This document shows positions 25,128-37,629 of a DNA stretch of 64,000 nt, one piece after another. The stretch lies in the NCBI RefSeq assembly GCF_011386835.1, contig NC_088801.1:23719224-23783223 (forward strand), in the 5' to 3' direction. This DNA comes from Chrysemys picta bellii (Eukaryota > Chordata > Testudines > Emydidae). The first letter of the stretch is position 1. Each line of letters starts with the position of its first letter. A model generated the notes under the pieces. It saw nothing but the letters and a program-made list of their open reading frames with translations, searched no databases and was not told the origin of the DNA. The position numbers and the translations under genes were made by a program.

Positions 25128-26150
25128 AAATTATGAAAATGTAGGGCTGGAAGGGACCTCAAGAGTCATCTACAGCCCCCTGCACTGAGACAGAATCAGG
25201 TATACCTAGATCAGCTCTGACAGGTGTTTGTCTATCCTGTTCTTAAAAACCTCTAGTGATAGAGATTCTACAACCTCTCTTGGAAGCCTATTCTGGTACA
25301 TAGCTATCTTTAGAGTTTGAAAGTGTTTTTCCTAATATCTAACCTAAATTTCCCTTGCTGCAGATTAAGCTGATTATGTCTTGTCCCACCTTAGTGGACA
25401 CAGAGAAGAATTGATCAGTCCTTTTTATAGCAGCCTTACCTATTTGAAGACTGTTCTCAGGGTCCTTCCCCCGTCCACTGTCATCTTTTCTCAAGACTAA
25501 ACATAACAATTTAGGCCAGGTTTTCGGAAACATTTTATCAGTTTTGTTGCTCTTCTCTGGACTCCCTACGGTTTGTCTGTATCTTTCTTAAAGTGTACCC
25601 AGAATTGGACACAATATTCCAGCTGAGGTCTCACCGGTGCTGAGTAGAGAGGAACAATTATCACTTGTCATATGACACTCCTGTTAATAAGCCCCAGAAT
25701 ATGAGTCTTTTTTGCAACTGCATCACATTGTTGACTCATCCATTGTTGACATTGTTTGTGATTCACTGTATCCATCAAATCCTTTTTCAGCAGTACTATT
25801 GCCTAGCTAGTTATTCCCCATTTTGTAGTTTGTGCATTTGATTTTTCTTTCCTAAGCATAATACTTTGCACTTGTCTCTATTGAATTTAATGTTACTGAT
25901 TTCAGATCATTTCTCTAATTTTGTCAAGGTCATTTTGAATTCTAATCCTGCGCTCCAAAGTGCTAGCAACCCCTCTCAGCTTGGTGTCATCCGTAGATTT
26001 TTATAAGCATACTCTCTGTCATTAATGAAAATGTTGAATAGTACCAGATCCAGGACAGATCCCTGCAGTGCCCCACTAGATACATTGCCCCAGGTTGACA
26101 ATGAACCATTGATATCTCCTCTTTGAGCAACTATTATGCACCCACCTCTT
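25128..26150 (-). mobile_element. CR1 LINE, 3' region
   Basis: Reverse-orientated CR1 retroposon 3' sequence. The plus strand starts with 'ctggaagggacctcaagag', then 'ctctagtgatagagattctacaacc', 'ttcctaatatctaacctaaat' and 'gttgaatagtaccagatcc', in the order known for CR1 3' regions of birds and turtles. It is truncated at the 5' end (right side) like most CR1 copies and carries no intact reverse transcriptase. Divergence is considerable, so it is an old copy. Confidence 0.9.
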
Positions 26151-26214
26151 AGCCAAAAGCCAGGTTCCTGCTATACTTGTAATGGGAGATATTGGTAGAA
26201 TTGGAAACACTTCC

Positions 26215-26330
26215 AAATAATAGGTATTACACTGGTATTTATGTTGTGGAGACCTCCAGCAGATCACGGCCCATTGTGCTAGACTCTGTACAAACACATT
26301 AATGGGACAATTCCTACCCTGTGGCTCTTC
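26215..26330 (-). repeat. Ancient amniote repeat fragment
   Basis: Contains 'cacggcccattgtgctagactctgtacaaacac', the hallmark shared with 14445-14550, 58085-58225 and 59320-59394. It directly follows the CR1 copy. Confidence 0.6.
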
Positions 26331-28199
26331 CAAGACACACATGTTTGGATGTAGTGGAACTATTTTCACGTGTGAGCAATTGCGTAGCTGAGCCATGAAT
26401 GCATTCCATGTTGCAGTAGCATTCCTTTGCTCCACACATTACACTGTCTGTCTGCTTTTACAACTCCCTCAGAGTGTTTTTGAATTTTAGCTTACTTTAT
26501 TTTCTGATGCCCATAAATAATTTCTATGTTCCCTCTGACCGGACGTGCACTATTGGCCAGTTTACTCTGATGTCATTTAAAAAATGATACACCCTGGTAT
26601 TTGCTTGACAGGATTGAACAAAGACACGGATGCATCTCTGTGAAGATTGAAAAATGACGCAAACTGTAATTCCAACATGAGGCAGTTTTTAGAACAAAAC
26701 TGAAGGTGTTTTGGCCTAATACTCTGGTTTGCAATTAAGGTTCAATGCAAGCTGAGACAGCAGATTTCTAAAGTATATGGTGATCTCTCTTTCTCTGTAA
26801 TACTTACTACAGCATATCTACTTTAAATAATGCACACGCAAAATATAAAATGTTAATAAAAGTTATGTAGCTACCTCGCTGTGTGATCCATAAATATATT
26901 TATTCTGTAATTCTTTTAGCAAAATCTAAAATAGGTAGATTAAGTAGATCTCTTTTTTTCTGTAAGCAGAGCAAACTTCATTTCCACAATTCAGTGTCCA
27001 ATATGCAATCTGATCACACCTCTCATTTTGTGAGTAGTCATGGCCTTTAATTAAATTACAAATCCTACATTGGACTGACATAAATCTGATTTTGGCCTGA
27101 ACTTGAAGTGTTTGAAATACCAAATCACGACTCACTGATCCCTAATGAGAAGTAATCAAAGAATTTAACCAGCAGTACAAACTCTTACACATCTCTACAG
27201 ATGTAGCCAAATTGACTCAAAGTACTCTCTTTCTGTATGAAAGATTGTGAGCAAATATACCTTACTGACACTTACTCTATCCTACTCTAAAGATGAAGAA
27301 AAGACATGATGTCTTTGTCCTCCAAAATCGCCCTTATTCTTTCAAAATATCCTAGCTCTGACCTTCCACAATAGCATGTGTGTCCATGGATTCCTAGATG
27401 CACAGTGCAGTGGAATACAATTTAGGAATTAACCAAGCTACCTGAATGTAATTTGGATAGTCACCAGCCTGCTGTGTTTGCCATGTTCCAAATACACTCA
27501 CATTGTTTGAGGTTCCTTTCTCCTGTCTGTTGCCAGAAAGCTGACTTGGCAACTTACTACCCCAAGTGATCATGACTGTCTGATCACAAGACTTGTTGTT
27601 TTGTTGTCTTTTTAAATCTCCATGGCAGTACAATACTTCAAAACACTGTGAGAAAATATTACGTAGTACGCTGAATGGTACTGACGCACTAGAAAAGATA
27701 ACTAAAAATCAATGTAGTTTCTCGGGGGGGGGGAAACAGCAATAAAACCAGGCTTGGCTGGAATGGGAATGTGCACTGAATAGCAGCCTCAAGTAGATCT
27801 GAATGGAAGGAAATTCTCTTCTGTAATAGATTTGAGCCTATTATCTTCCAACTGTACCGACAGGGCTCTATTTGTATTTTGGGACTAGGATGAGGAAATA
27901 CGGTATTGTTTCCAGGGATTACTGCAAAGACATAGGAATCAGGATGCTTAGGTTCTCCTCCTTCTGGCTCCGACAATGGTTTGTTGTGGGTCTTAGCAAG
28001 TCATACAACTTTCCTATTTGATTTAATTGTATTCACCTGTAAAATTCATACCAATTTTGTAGGGGATTAATTAAGGTTAGCAAAATGTAACCCTCAAGCT
28101 TCAGACTTTAAGCCAATCTCTAACTATTAGAGATCAGGATGAGACCCACTGTGTGTGTTTGGAAGAGCACATCTGCCTACATTGAAGCTCTTATTAGAG
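26331..28199. other. Non-genic stretch, nothing recognised
   Basis: No supported gene. A 10-G run lies at 27724-27733. Confidence 0.5.
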
Positions 28200-28552
28200 G
28201 AGAGCAAATAATTAATTCTTTTGGTTTGGTGGCTAAACTGAAAAATCGGGGAGGGGATTGTTTTGTGTTGACCCAAAACAGATTTTTTTTTCATTTAGTT
28301 TGTGTCTTACTCTTTTTTTTATTTTTGTTTTTTAATACATCTAGCTAAATTTTGAAACAAAAAGTCTGTGCAAAACGAGAAGCTGAAATGTGTCATGAAA
28401 ATGTCAAAATGAAATGTCTAGACTTTCATTATTTTTGCTTTTTTGGGGGGCCAAAAGTATTTGCTGAATTTGACCTAAATTCACCAGGTCTATCTAAAAC
28501 TGCATGTTTCAGCAAATAAATTTTTTATTTAAAACATTTCACTCAGCTCTAG
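28200..28552. repeat. A/T-rich dispersed repeat ending 'cagctctag'
   Basis: Contains 'gacccaaaacagattttttttt', 'gtcatgaaaatgtcaaaatgaaatg' and 'catttcactcagctctag'. Its two T-rich halves suggest a dimeric repeat. Similar phrases are at 21000-21120 and 24950-25110. Confidence 0.45.
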
Positions 28553-28820
28553 TTCTTGCACTTCATCTGAAGCATCTGATACAGGATACAAGTAGATGGG
28601 CTTTGGGTCAGGTCCAGTATGGTAATTCCTATGTTCCCAGGCTAGTAAAATGCTTTAAGATTATCAGATGAAAAGTGCTGTGTAAATACAAAGAATTATT
28701 TTTTTCTGCTCCTAATACACATGTTTCAGATGTGTGAATATTACATGAGTTTAAAAACAATAACAACTGTGGTGCGTTTCATGAATAACATTACCGGCAC
28801 AGACTGTGAATAAGCATCTA

Positions 28821-29107
28821 AGGCCCTGTCTATACTAGAAAAGGTTTGCCAGTATCGCTATACCAGTAAGCCCACCTAGTGTAGACCCAGTTTATACCGG
28901 CAAAGAGTGCTTTTGCCAATCTAGCTTATGCTGGTTCATTAAGCGAAATAAGTCACACCAGCAAAAGCACATATACGCCTGTTTAATCGCATTTATGCTA
29001 GGGTTTACACCAGCATAGCTATGTGTTTTTTTTTTTTTTTTTTTTTTAAATCACACCCCTAACCAATATAGCTATGCCAGTGTAGGTTTTAAGTGTAGAC
29101 CATGTCT
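28821..29107. mobile_element. MITE with 'AGGCCCTGTCTATACT' termini
   Basis: The left end is AGGCCCTGTCTATACT and the right end, reverse-complemented, is AGACATGGTCTACACT. The interior is self-complementary around 'gccagtatcgctatacc' and 'aatatagctatgcc'. A 22-T run (29026-29047) sits inside it. It has no coding capacity and is probably the same family as 1264-1490. Confidence 0.75.
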
Positions 29108-29578
29108 CAGTTGCTGTAATGACATTTACATAAGTGCAACTTTTCTATAAGGTCATAATTCTGGGGCCAAAACAATTTATTCTTTAGCATTTTAAGTGCC
29201 CTGTGTACTGATAGGCACATTAATTGAAGAGTCACTTTCCTTCTGTGATTCAGGAGTTGAATACACAGACCACAAGCCAGTGAATCACAGGTTCTCTGCC
29301 TGTGCACACAGTTGCACGTATCTTTCCTTCAGCACTTGCAAAATCTAAGGTCATGAGGTTCCAACTGAAAAGTTTAGGGGGGAAAAAGTTTCTGTTCCTT
29401 GTTTGAAAATGTACTGAACTTTGCCATCCAACTTCTCTTGAAAACCAGACTTGTACTCTTGCTAGTTCAGTGGGAGTGAAGACTTGTGTGAGGAATGCAA
29501 CCCATATGACTTGTAGGGTACCCACTGTCTTGAACCTGGGACACACAAGGCTTGTGGGGAGAAAAGGAGTGAGAGGAA

Positions 29579-29925
29579 GGTTGGTCCAATGGTTAGGGCC
29601 CTAGCTTGGGACTTGGGAGCGATGGGTTCAGTTCTCTGCCCCAGGTCTCACAGAAAGTCTTTGTCAGGGTAAGTTACATAGGGCTGAATTTTTAAAGATA
29701 TTTACGTGCCTAAAGATGCATATAGGTACCTAGTGGGGTTTTCCATAAGTGCCTAATCACCTGCCTCCCATTGTATTCATAGTCTCTCTGAACCTCAGCT
29801 CCCCATCTGTAAAATGGGGTTAATAATACTGCCTGAGCTCACAAGAGTGTTGCAAGGATAAAGATGGTAAGGCACTCAGATACTAGGGTAAGAGGGGGGT
29901 CTTATAAGTACTTAAGAGAAAAAGT
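29579..29925 (+). mobile_element. tRNA-derived MIR-like SINE with an insertion
   Basis: A clear pol III split promoter is visible. The A box TGGTCCAATGG at 29582-29592 fits TRGYNNARNNG. The B box is GGTTCAGTTCT at 29625-29635. The tail 'agctccccatctgtaaaatggggttaataatactgcctg' (about 29799-29837) is the MIR-like core. Between them, about 29679-29782 ('gggctgaatttttaaagatatttacgtgcctaaag...') is foreign and resembles the 'cctaaagttaggca' repeat. It is not a tRNA gene, because no acceptor stem pairs. Confidence 0.8.
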
Positions 29926-32900
29926 AGATCCAACAGCAGCATCCTATTTACCCTCTTTGCTTTTTTTCATAAAAGGATCTACATTGCAATAACTTTTCTC
30001 CTTGCAAGGAATCATGGATGTGTCTGTTTAAGCAACCCATTGGTGCCGCTCTGTGTGTCACAGTGTAGGGGTAATGTATATGATGAGGGTTGACTGAAAG
30101 CATTCATGAGGTACTTCCTCCATTGCTGCCTGTGCAAAGTTAGGGTTTGAGCTCTAGGCATGAGGTTATATCCATCCCTCAGGGCATCACAGAGTTATCC
30201 TTACCTTTTGCATAATAAAATGCCTGACTTATCTGCAGACAGAGCTTACAAAGACAAGAGTTTGGGGACAGCTTTCACAATGCTGCTGTTCTTGAAATTC
30301 ACATCATCTGACCTTCTGAGGACACAGTTTTTTACACACTTCCTGTTTCTTAAAAGTACACTGGATCTTGGGTGGAGGTGAAGAGAAGGGAAAGGAAATA
30401 GAAATAAAGGCTAATGACAGAAAGCTAATGAAGAAACCAGCACGTTAATAGATCCAGTAAAAACAATTTCATTTTTATGGAGGGGGGGAAAATTGAGAAC
30501 AAGTGAAGGAAACAAAATGGGGAGAATACACAAGATAGCTTGGGACTGAGGGCACAATAGGATAGCACAACTTTCACCTCTAGATCACTGCCCCGCAGTT
30601 CCAGTACATCATAATTACAGTAGGTAGGGAACAGAGGTCAGATGCTGCTGCTATGAAGACAGTGGCAAATCTCTCACTGAAAGTAAGATTCAGCCTATAT
30701 ATTATCAGATGAGTGTCCGGTGGCCTATATGAAATGAGTTCAGTGGCTCTGGGCAAGTGTCCACCTGCAAAGAGCAGTTCTATAACTGCACCAATGAGCT
30801 AGTTGCACTAATTGTTGGCAATCTTGAGAGAGGCAAGGGTCTGAATGGACATGGAAAATGGACTATCGGGAGAGGGTCCCCTTCATGCTGATGCACATGG
30901 ATGGAGCAATGTGGGGAAGTTTGTACTGCTGTTGTTACAGGCTCTGTACCTGGCTCAGTTCCCCTGGGCTGTGAATCCGGCACTTATCAAGGGCATTAAA
31001 TTCATTTAAGGTGGGTGGGGAGCAGAGCAAGAAATGAAAATGAGGAACCTCTTAGTACAGTATGAGAAAAGAAGTATATTAACGATAATTGAAATTCACC
31101 TCCATGAGGGTAATGAATCATCAGAAACAACCAGTGGCAAACAAGGTTGTGAAACCTTGACCAGAATGTGTCACTGGCTGGTGGAATTTTTAGAAAGGCA
31201 GCAGTTTGGGCTCATCACTGTGGTTCGTGATTGCACACACCTGTTCAGCTCAGAGGTTTTGCAACAACAACAAAAAAAAAAAAAAAAAAAAAAAGGGAAG
31301 CTGAACTTGCTTCTTCTCCTGAGCAGTGCAAAAAAGCAGAAAACCACAGCTGTTCTAGCTGTTAACAGATATCAGCAGCATACCCCTTGTTACATAATTG
31401 AGGATAACGTTTTTGAAGCATATGGGCTGGAGGTATTATTATCTCATTAAAACTTTAGGTGGGAAACTATCTAGCATTTTCTCACATTTCTGGGTTTGAT
31501 ATCTATAACAAACGTGTATAATTAGGGCATACTATAAACAGTTTATTAAATAACAAATTAAGAAAAAGCCTGATGTACATAAAATTCCTTTGCCTTCCAT
31601 AGTTCAGTGACAGATCAGCCACAAGATAAGTCATGAACGATTGCTTCCCGTTGACTTGATTAAGTTGCTTTGGGTAGCTTAAGTATGATTCAGGCTGAGG
31701 TTGTATTAGCTTGTATGTTTTCTAAAAGAAAGAGTATCAAAAGTTTTCTTTTCCTGAGTTCCTGTTTCTTAATGAAGGAGCTAACAAGAGCGGTAGAAGA
31801 CTGGATTGAAATCAAGAAATTGGCACAGCCTAGAGAGCTTCAGTATATTGAAGTTGGGCAAGCAGATCATTTGGATAGATTCCTTCCGGCTGTAGATCTA
31901 CTGATCTCAATGGAATTAATCCAGGGATGAATTGGGCCCAGTACTGGAATGTTTTGTTGTTGTTGGTTTTTTTCCCAAACAAATCTAGAAAATAATTTTG
32001 AAATTAACAAACAAGCTTTGATAAACAAACATAGTTGGTTAAGGACTGGAAAAGTTAGCAATCTCAGAGGCACAGCAGATATTCATTTGGTCTTTGATGT
32101 TACACTATTGTCCTCAAGCTACAGTATTAATGAGGGACAGGACACTCAGAGGGCTGTGGTCCCTTTTGCTGTAGGTCATTGGTTCAAGTCCAACCTAGAT
32201 CAAAAGAAACAAAGTTGGAGTAACAGAATAGCCCAGAGAGTAGTTCAGTTTCTAGGCTTATTCAGTCTGTGGTTTTCCTGCTGAGCATTGAAACAAGGGT
32301 GCTAATTAATGCTAATTGGGTGGACATTTTTGTGATTTGAATCCTTGGCTGAAAAGAGATGTCCTGAGATCACCATTTCCCCTCTCCTTCTGCCCCCCAG
32401 AGGCTATCAAATTTAAGTGGTAACAATTTTTGCCTCCACTTATTTCTAGGGTTTGCTGAAATACAATCTTGTTTAAAACCAAACAAATACCCGTCCCCTA
32501 CCCCCCTTAAAATAACAGGACTTAAGGTTTTGAAATTTTTCATTCTGACCTATGATGTGGGACCCCCAAATTGAAGCCTCTGCTCTGCCTGATTTGTAGC
32601 ATGGACTCATCAGTGAGCTATAGAACCAGTCTTTCTCTGGTTTTAACGTTTTTGGACTAGAGAAAATGTTTGGTTTTGATGAGTTCCACTTATTACTGAC
32701 TCGTGTTGATGCTGTACTAGCTGCACAGTCATTTTAATGAATCACTATCAATGAGGAAGTGGATAGGTCAAAAGTTGGGGAATAGGTGGTGCACCCTTTT
32801 ACTCTGTGACCTAGTGATGAAAAGCTTCATCCTAGTTTCCATCCACTTCCTTGCCCAATCCACCACCAGCATCCATTTTTAAAAAAATTATTTAAATTGT

Positions 32901-35864
32901 AGCTTATGTTTCTGCCATGTTCCCAATAGAATATTGGATTCAGGACACAAATTAAGACCGATTTGTATCAGAGAAGAAATATGAGGGGAGCAGCACATGC
33001 TTAGACCTCCCACACTTTATTAGGACTCACCTCCGAGTGCTAATATAATCCTGAATCCAGGCTTCACCCCCTTTCTCAGAAGGCCTTCAGCACACATGGC
33101 ACACTGTTTTTAAGTTTAGTTTAATTGTCTCTTTGCTTTCAATTTTACATGACGTTTAGTCTGTTTAATCTGTGTTTCATTGCTTGGTGTTAAGTGTCAA
33201 GAAGGCTATTGGCAGATACATTAGGTGCTACATGAAGTTTAATCCTTGTTTATTAATACAATTTTGCTTAGGATTTTTGGGTGCATTTCAGGGCTCATGA
33301 AAATGAGTGACCTAGAGCCAGACATGAGCTTTATCCAACGTCTATAAAAATCAATGTGAGTCTTGTTGTTGACTTGGACTCTGGATCAGTTCTGTAGTGC
33401 AGTCTGTTTCATTTCAGGATTTAGCCCCACCCCCCTCGCTTTGGCAATGCAAATCAGTCCGTTCTGAAGCACCAGTGCTGTTCCAGCCTTGGTCCTCTTT
33501 TGAGCAATACACCCGTTTATGATGGATATCATAGTGGTTTGGTGATGCAGACATGGTTTGAATGAACAAATTCATTTAATTAGCGATGGACCTAAAATAA
33601 AATCCAATATCCAAAACTCCTTGAAGGAAATCCTGGCCTCATTGAAGTACATGTTAATGGGAGTTTTGCCTTAGCTGAGGCCAAGATTTCACCATCTGAA
33701 CTTGAAGGATATTCAGGTTAGCCCTGATGTTTGAAGCCAGGACCTGTCTAATATAATTGACCAAACCAAAACTGTGTGTTGTCTAATAAACTTTGTTACA
33801 GATTATTTGTTCAGCTATTCTTGCCCACCAGAGTAAGTTAGTGCAGTAACAGATGGGAAATTAATTTCCCCAGATTTTATCAGTTTTTTTGAATATTGTC
33901 AACCCCTTAACATCATTTAAACACTTTTTTTATTCAATCATATCCTCTTTACAAATATGATTTTTGTTTGAAGGCTATCTGCATTAGATGATTTTGCAAA
34001 ACCAACTTTCTTTTCTGTTTTCAAACTGTATTTGTAAATCTTAATTGTGCTTTATATTGTTACCATACAAACTATTAAAAAGGTTCTGGTTTCTGAGAGA
34101 TAAATGCGGATATTGACTTAGCTATGAACTTATGAATTATTCAGGTTACTCACTTCCAGGAAATACCCACTGTGGTCTAAATGCAACAAATATTTGAACT
34201 GGATTCAAGATGCCCATAAGAGAGGGTCCCTTCCCCAAACCTTGCAATTTTCAGATCTATTACTTTGATGATGCAATTCAATATTACCTAGAAGTAAACC
34301 TGATCCTTGTGTTTTAATATCAGTGCAAAGTGATATAACATATTTTATATACTATATAAAGCCAGCAGGAAAACAATTCTAGTGATGTGCTGAATACCTT
34401 GGCAGACCTCCTGGCATTTAGAACATCTGAGTATTTTAAGTTGTATGTGGCATTCATTGCTCTCAAATATTAGAGCAATGAACAACAGACATGATAGTTT
34501 TTTTTTTAGGGTGGCAGATACTTTATGAAATATTTGCTAAAGTCCTGATATCATGTGGATATTATGTGACCTTTGAACCCTGGTTTTGACACTGTGCCAG
34601 ATGCCAGTTATACTAAATAACTGGGGGAAAAAGGATTCTTAGAACTGTCTGTCTAATAGCTTGGGATGTCTTGGGTGCTGATTTTATTTTTTTAGACACT
34701 GTCCATAGAATATCCAGAATTACTGTGGCTTTTCCTCCCAGGATGATTCAAGTAACAAACAGGTATATGTGGGGTGGTATTATTATTTTATTTTTATTAT
34801 TGGCTAGCCACAAGTTTTTACAACATATGGTAGCAAGCACTTCATGTATTTTAATCTTGGACTGTGTCTTAAATATTTCTTTGGATATGATACCCACATT
34901 AATGTGGGTAGTGTTTTTTTTAATCTGAATTTATTCTGGTAGATAGCAACAAAAGCTAATGGATGTGTGTCTTCAGCGTTTAGGACAATGAATATTGTGG
35001 TTCTCTTGCTAACCAGATTATTTCAGGATAGTTAAGCACATCTATGGTTCCACTATTTGTTTACTTTTACTACCATTCCTCCTAGGCTTTCCATGATTCT
35101 TTTTATAGTATGAGAGTTTTGAAAGGGATGGAGCTTGATTAACTTGTTTTGCAAAGAACAAGTTATAGCCACAAAATCAAATTAATAAAAGCTATGAATC
35201 AGCTTTTTCTATACTAAGGAAATCCCTGAATATTATACTCCCAACTTGTATTTGTAGCAGTATGGAAATGCTACATTGATGTAAAATGGCATTTGTTCCT
35301 AGGAAAATATTCCTGTTCTTGTTAAAAGGAATATTATTCATTGTAGAAAAGATGTCACTCACTAACAAGGCTCAGTTAAAAAGAAATAGGTGGTACACCA
35401 GCAAGACTTTTGCTAGTCTTGTCAACTGTCCCACGTTCCCCATAAATTTCCTAATTTATAACCTCCTGTATATATGTGTGGTAGGTTTGCTTTGTTTTTT
35501 TTTTTTTTTTTAAATCTCTGGAATCTAGAAGATCCTTTGCATCCCTCTAGATGCCTGGAAAGTTTCAGAGGGTGGTAAAACTTCTTGGAATGGATACCTG
35601 TACCTCTACAGCTTATAATGTGGCCAGTACTGCATAACAAGATCTGTCTTTTCAACTGCAATTCTAGAACAGAATTAGACAAGAAAACCCGGTTCTTCAG
35701 CTTTTCTCAGAAGTGAACATCACTCTTCAGTAGAAGAGAAAGCTAAAGGACTTGCAGTCCATACACATTAATATTAGCAGACATATATAATGGATTTTTC
35801 TCTATTCGTATTTCAATATGATTTTACCTCAATTTGTTTCCACCCAAAATCTGTGTGCTGGCGA
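29926..35864. other. Non-genic stretch, nothing recognised
   Basis: Almost 6 kb without a supported exon or clear repeat. It includes a 23-A run (31272-31294), which produces a lysine run in an open frame, and a 17-T run (35495-35511). The ATGCAAAT octamer near 33446 is probably chance. Confidence 0.5.
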
Positions 35865-35932
35865 GGTGTGTTCCAGTGGTTAGAGCAATAGGCAGGGACT
35901 CAGAAAACCATAGTTCTCTTCCCAACTCTTAA
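35865..35932 (+). repeat. 5' end of a tRNA-type SINE
   Basis: Reads 'ccagtggttagagcaataggcagggactcag...catagttctcttcccaac', the tRNA-like head of a MIR-like SINE. The rest of the SINE is missing, and the sequence runs directly into the repeat at 35935-36120. Confidence 0.55.
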
Positions 35933-35934
35933 GG

Positions 35935-36120
35935 CTACGTTTTCAAAAATATCAGATATTTTTGAGCACCCAACTTGACACTAGCCTGATATTCTGAGAT
36001 GCTGAATGCCTAAATCTCCACTGAAGTCAATGGGAGCAGGAGGAGCTCATCATTTATTAAAATTACCCTATAGGTGTCTAAAGTTAGGTATCCAAAATTG
36101 AAAGAAAATGTAGGCCTTAA
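35935..36120. repeat. 'cctaaagttaggta' dispersed repeat
   Basis: Contains 'tttttgagcacccaacttgac', 'tccactgaagtcaatgggagcagg' and 'gtgtctaaagttaggtatcc', phrases shared with the repeats at 20640-20830 and 29679-29782. Confidence 0.55.
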
Positions 36121-37547
36121 TTTTCTGTCTCTTTCCTAGCCCGTAAAAGGGGAAACGATAAAACCCACTTTTGCAATTCTCAGTTAAAAGGCACCATATA
36201 ACTGTAAAACATTTGCAAACTGGCTTTTCAGATCCTAAAATTTCAGGGCTGAGACCCCTCCAGTGATACCATTATCTGGTTAATCATGATATATCCCCTC
36301 AATATTGTATTGACTGATATATTTGTGTGTAAAACCAAAATATACTTGCACATTTCACTCCAATTGAAAATTGGATACCAATTTTATAGCAATTCATGAT
36401 ACCCATTTATAGAAAAGTCCTTTTAACTCATGAGTTTTTGAGTCAAAATCCACACAAACCATACTTTTGTCTGACTCCAAAATGTGAGTGCCAAATGACT
36501 ATTGCTCTATGCGGTTGAACACTGCTGCAACTGTGTAGCCACTGTTTCTTTACTGGGAGAATTGTTTCAAGAGAGAAACCATCTGGCCTGAAACACAGCC
36601 TCCTTTGAAAATATATATCCCATTAGGTTAGCTTTAAAACAATGTAGGCAACTATGCTGGAGAAGATGGTTAATAGTGTCTGCCATTGAATACCACCTCG
36701 TACATATTTCTCCTAAATGGGGTGTGTCTGTCTGCAGGGTGGGGAGACAGTAACTTTAGTACATTTTGTTTGTCTGAAGTCTATTTTGTTAATGGCTTGT
36801 AAGAGAAATAATTGTAAACTAGGGTTACAATTGGGGTCCAATCCTCATGCAATGAATTCAAGTGAATTATTCCATTCACTTCAATGGGTGCAGAATTGGG
36901 TCTTCAATGAAAATATAGAGCCAGATTCTCCCCCTATGTTTTGGTTGCTTTGTACTGCTTGACTCCAGGTGTTGGAGTCAAGTTGGGGGCCAGATGAAGA
37001 GTGCCTACATTTTGTCAATTCTCAACTGTCATATAGGCCTTTGGGGACCATATTGAGCCATTGTAAGTTAGAGCAGCCAATAGGCTGCTCTTAATTCTGC
37101 TGGGTCTAAGTTGGCCTAAGTATTAGATGGGTATAATTGGCTTCCTGACCAGAACCCTGCACTTTCCTCCTATACTGAATGGATACTGGCACAGTGGAGA
37201 TTTGGGCTATATTGTTTGGTGGGCAGATTGATTATTAGGATCCTTAACACATATAATCAATCCCTCTTCTTTCTCCTCTTCTGAAAAAGGACTAGCAGCT
37301 GGATTAGCTATTAGTGTTTTAATTGGCTGCACTAATTTGTTTGCATTACCATGTCATAAAAAGTTTCTTCATTGTAGGAAAACCTACCACATGAATTGTA
37401 CATTGTAATTTGCTTTTTTTAAAGTATTAACTAGACTACCAGCCTGATCTTGCCTACAATCAATACTCAAAATTTCTGTTGATTACAAAATCCTGTTGAT
37501 TGCATGTGGAGTGATTGAAGGAATGTTCATAGTCCAGATGAAGGAAC
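36121..37547. other. Non-genic stretch, nothing recognised
   Basis: No gene recognised. Small fragments such as 'ccagattctccccctatg' (36921-36940) hint at degraded dispersed repeats. Confidence 0.45.
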
Positions 37548-37622
37548 AGAGGGCCTGATTCTCCTCTTAATGTCAACTGAGTGACTTTTGATTTACAGCA
37601 GTGATAAGAGAATCAGGCTCAC
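37548..37622. repeat. Short palindromic dispersed repeat
   Basis: Its ends are complementary: 'gggcctgattctcctctta' on the left and 'gataagagaatcaggctc' on the right. Between them lies 'tcaactgagtgacttttgatttacagcag'. The family is the same as at 44150-44215 and 62590-62712. Confidence 0.65.
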
Positions 37623-37629
37623 CTTTGCT

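Noticed and set aside
29582..29635. Possible tRNA gene from A and B boxes
   Set aside because: The boxes belong to a tRNA-derived SINE. No acceptor stem or anticodon arm can be paired.
31034..31450. 138-codon plus-strand open frame
   Set aside because: It depends on reading through a 23-A run as lysines. No domain is recognisable.
7141..33460. ATGCAAAT octamers at scattered places
   Set aside because: Isolated 8-mers are expected by chance at this length and composition.
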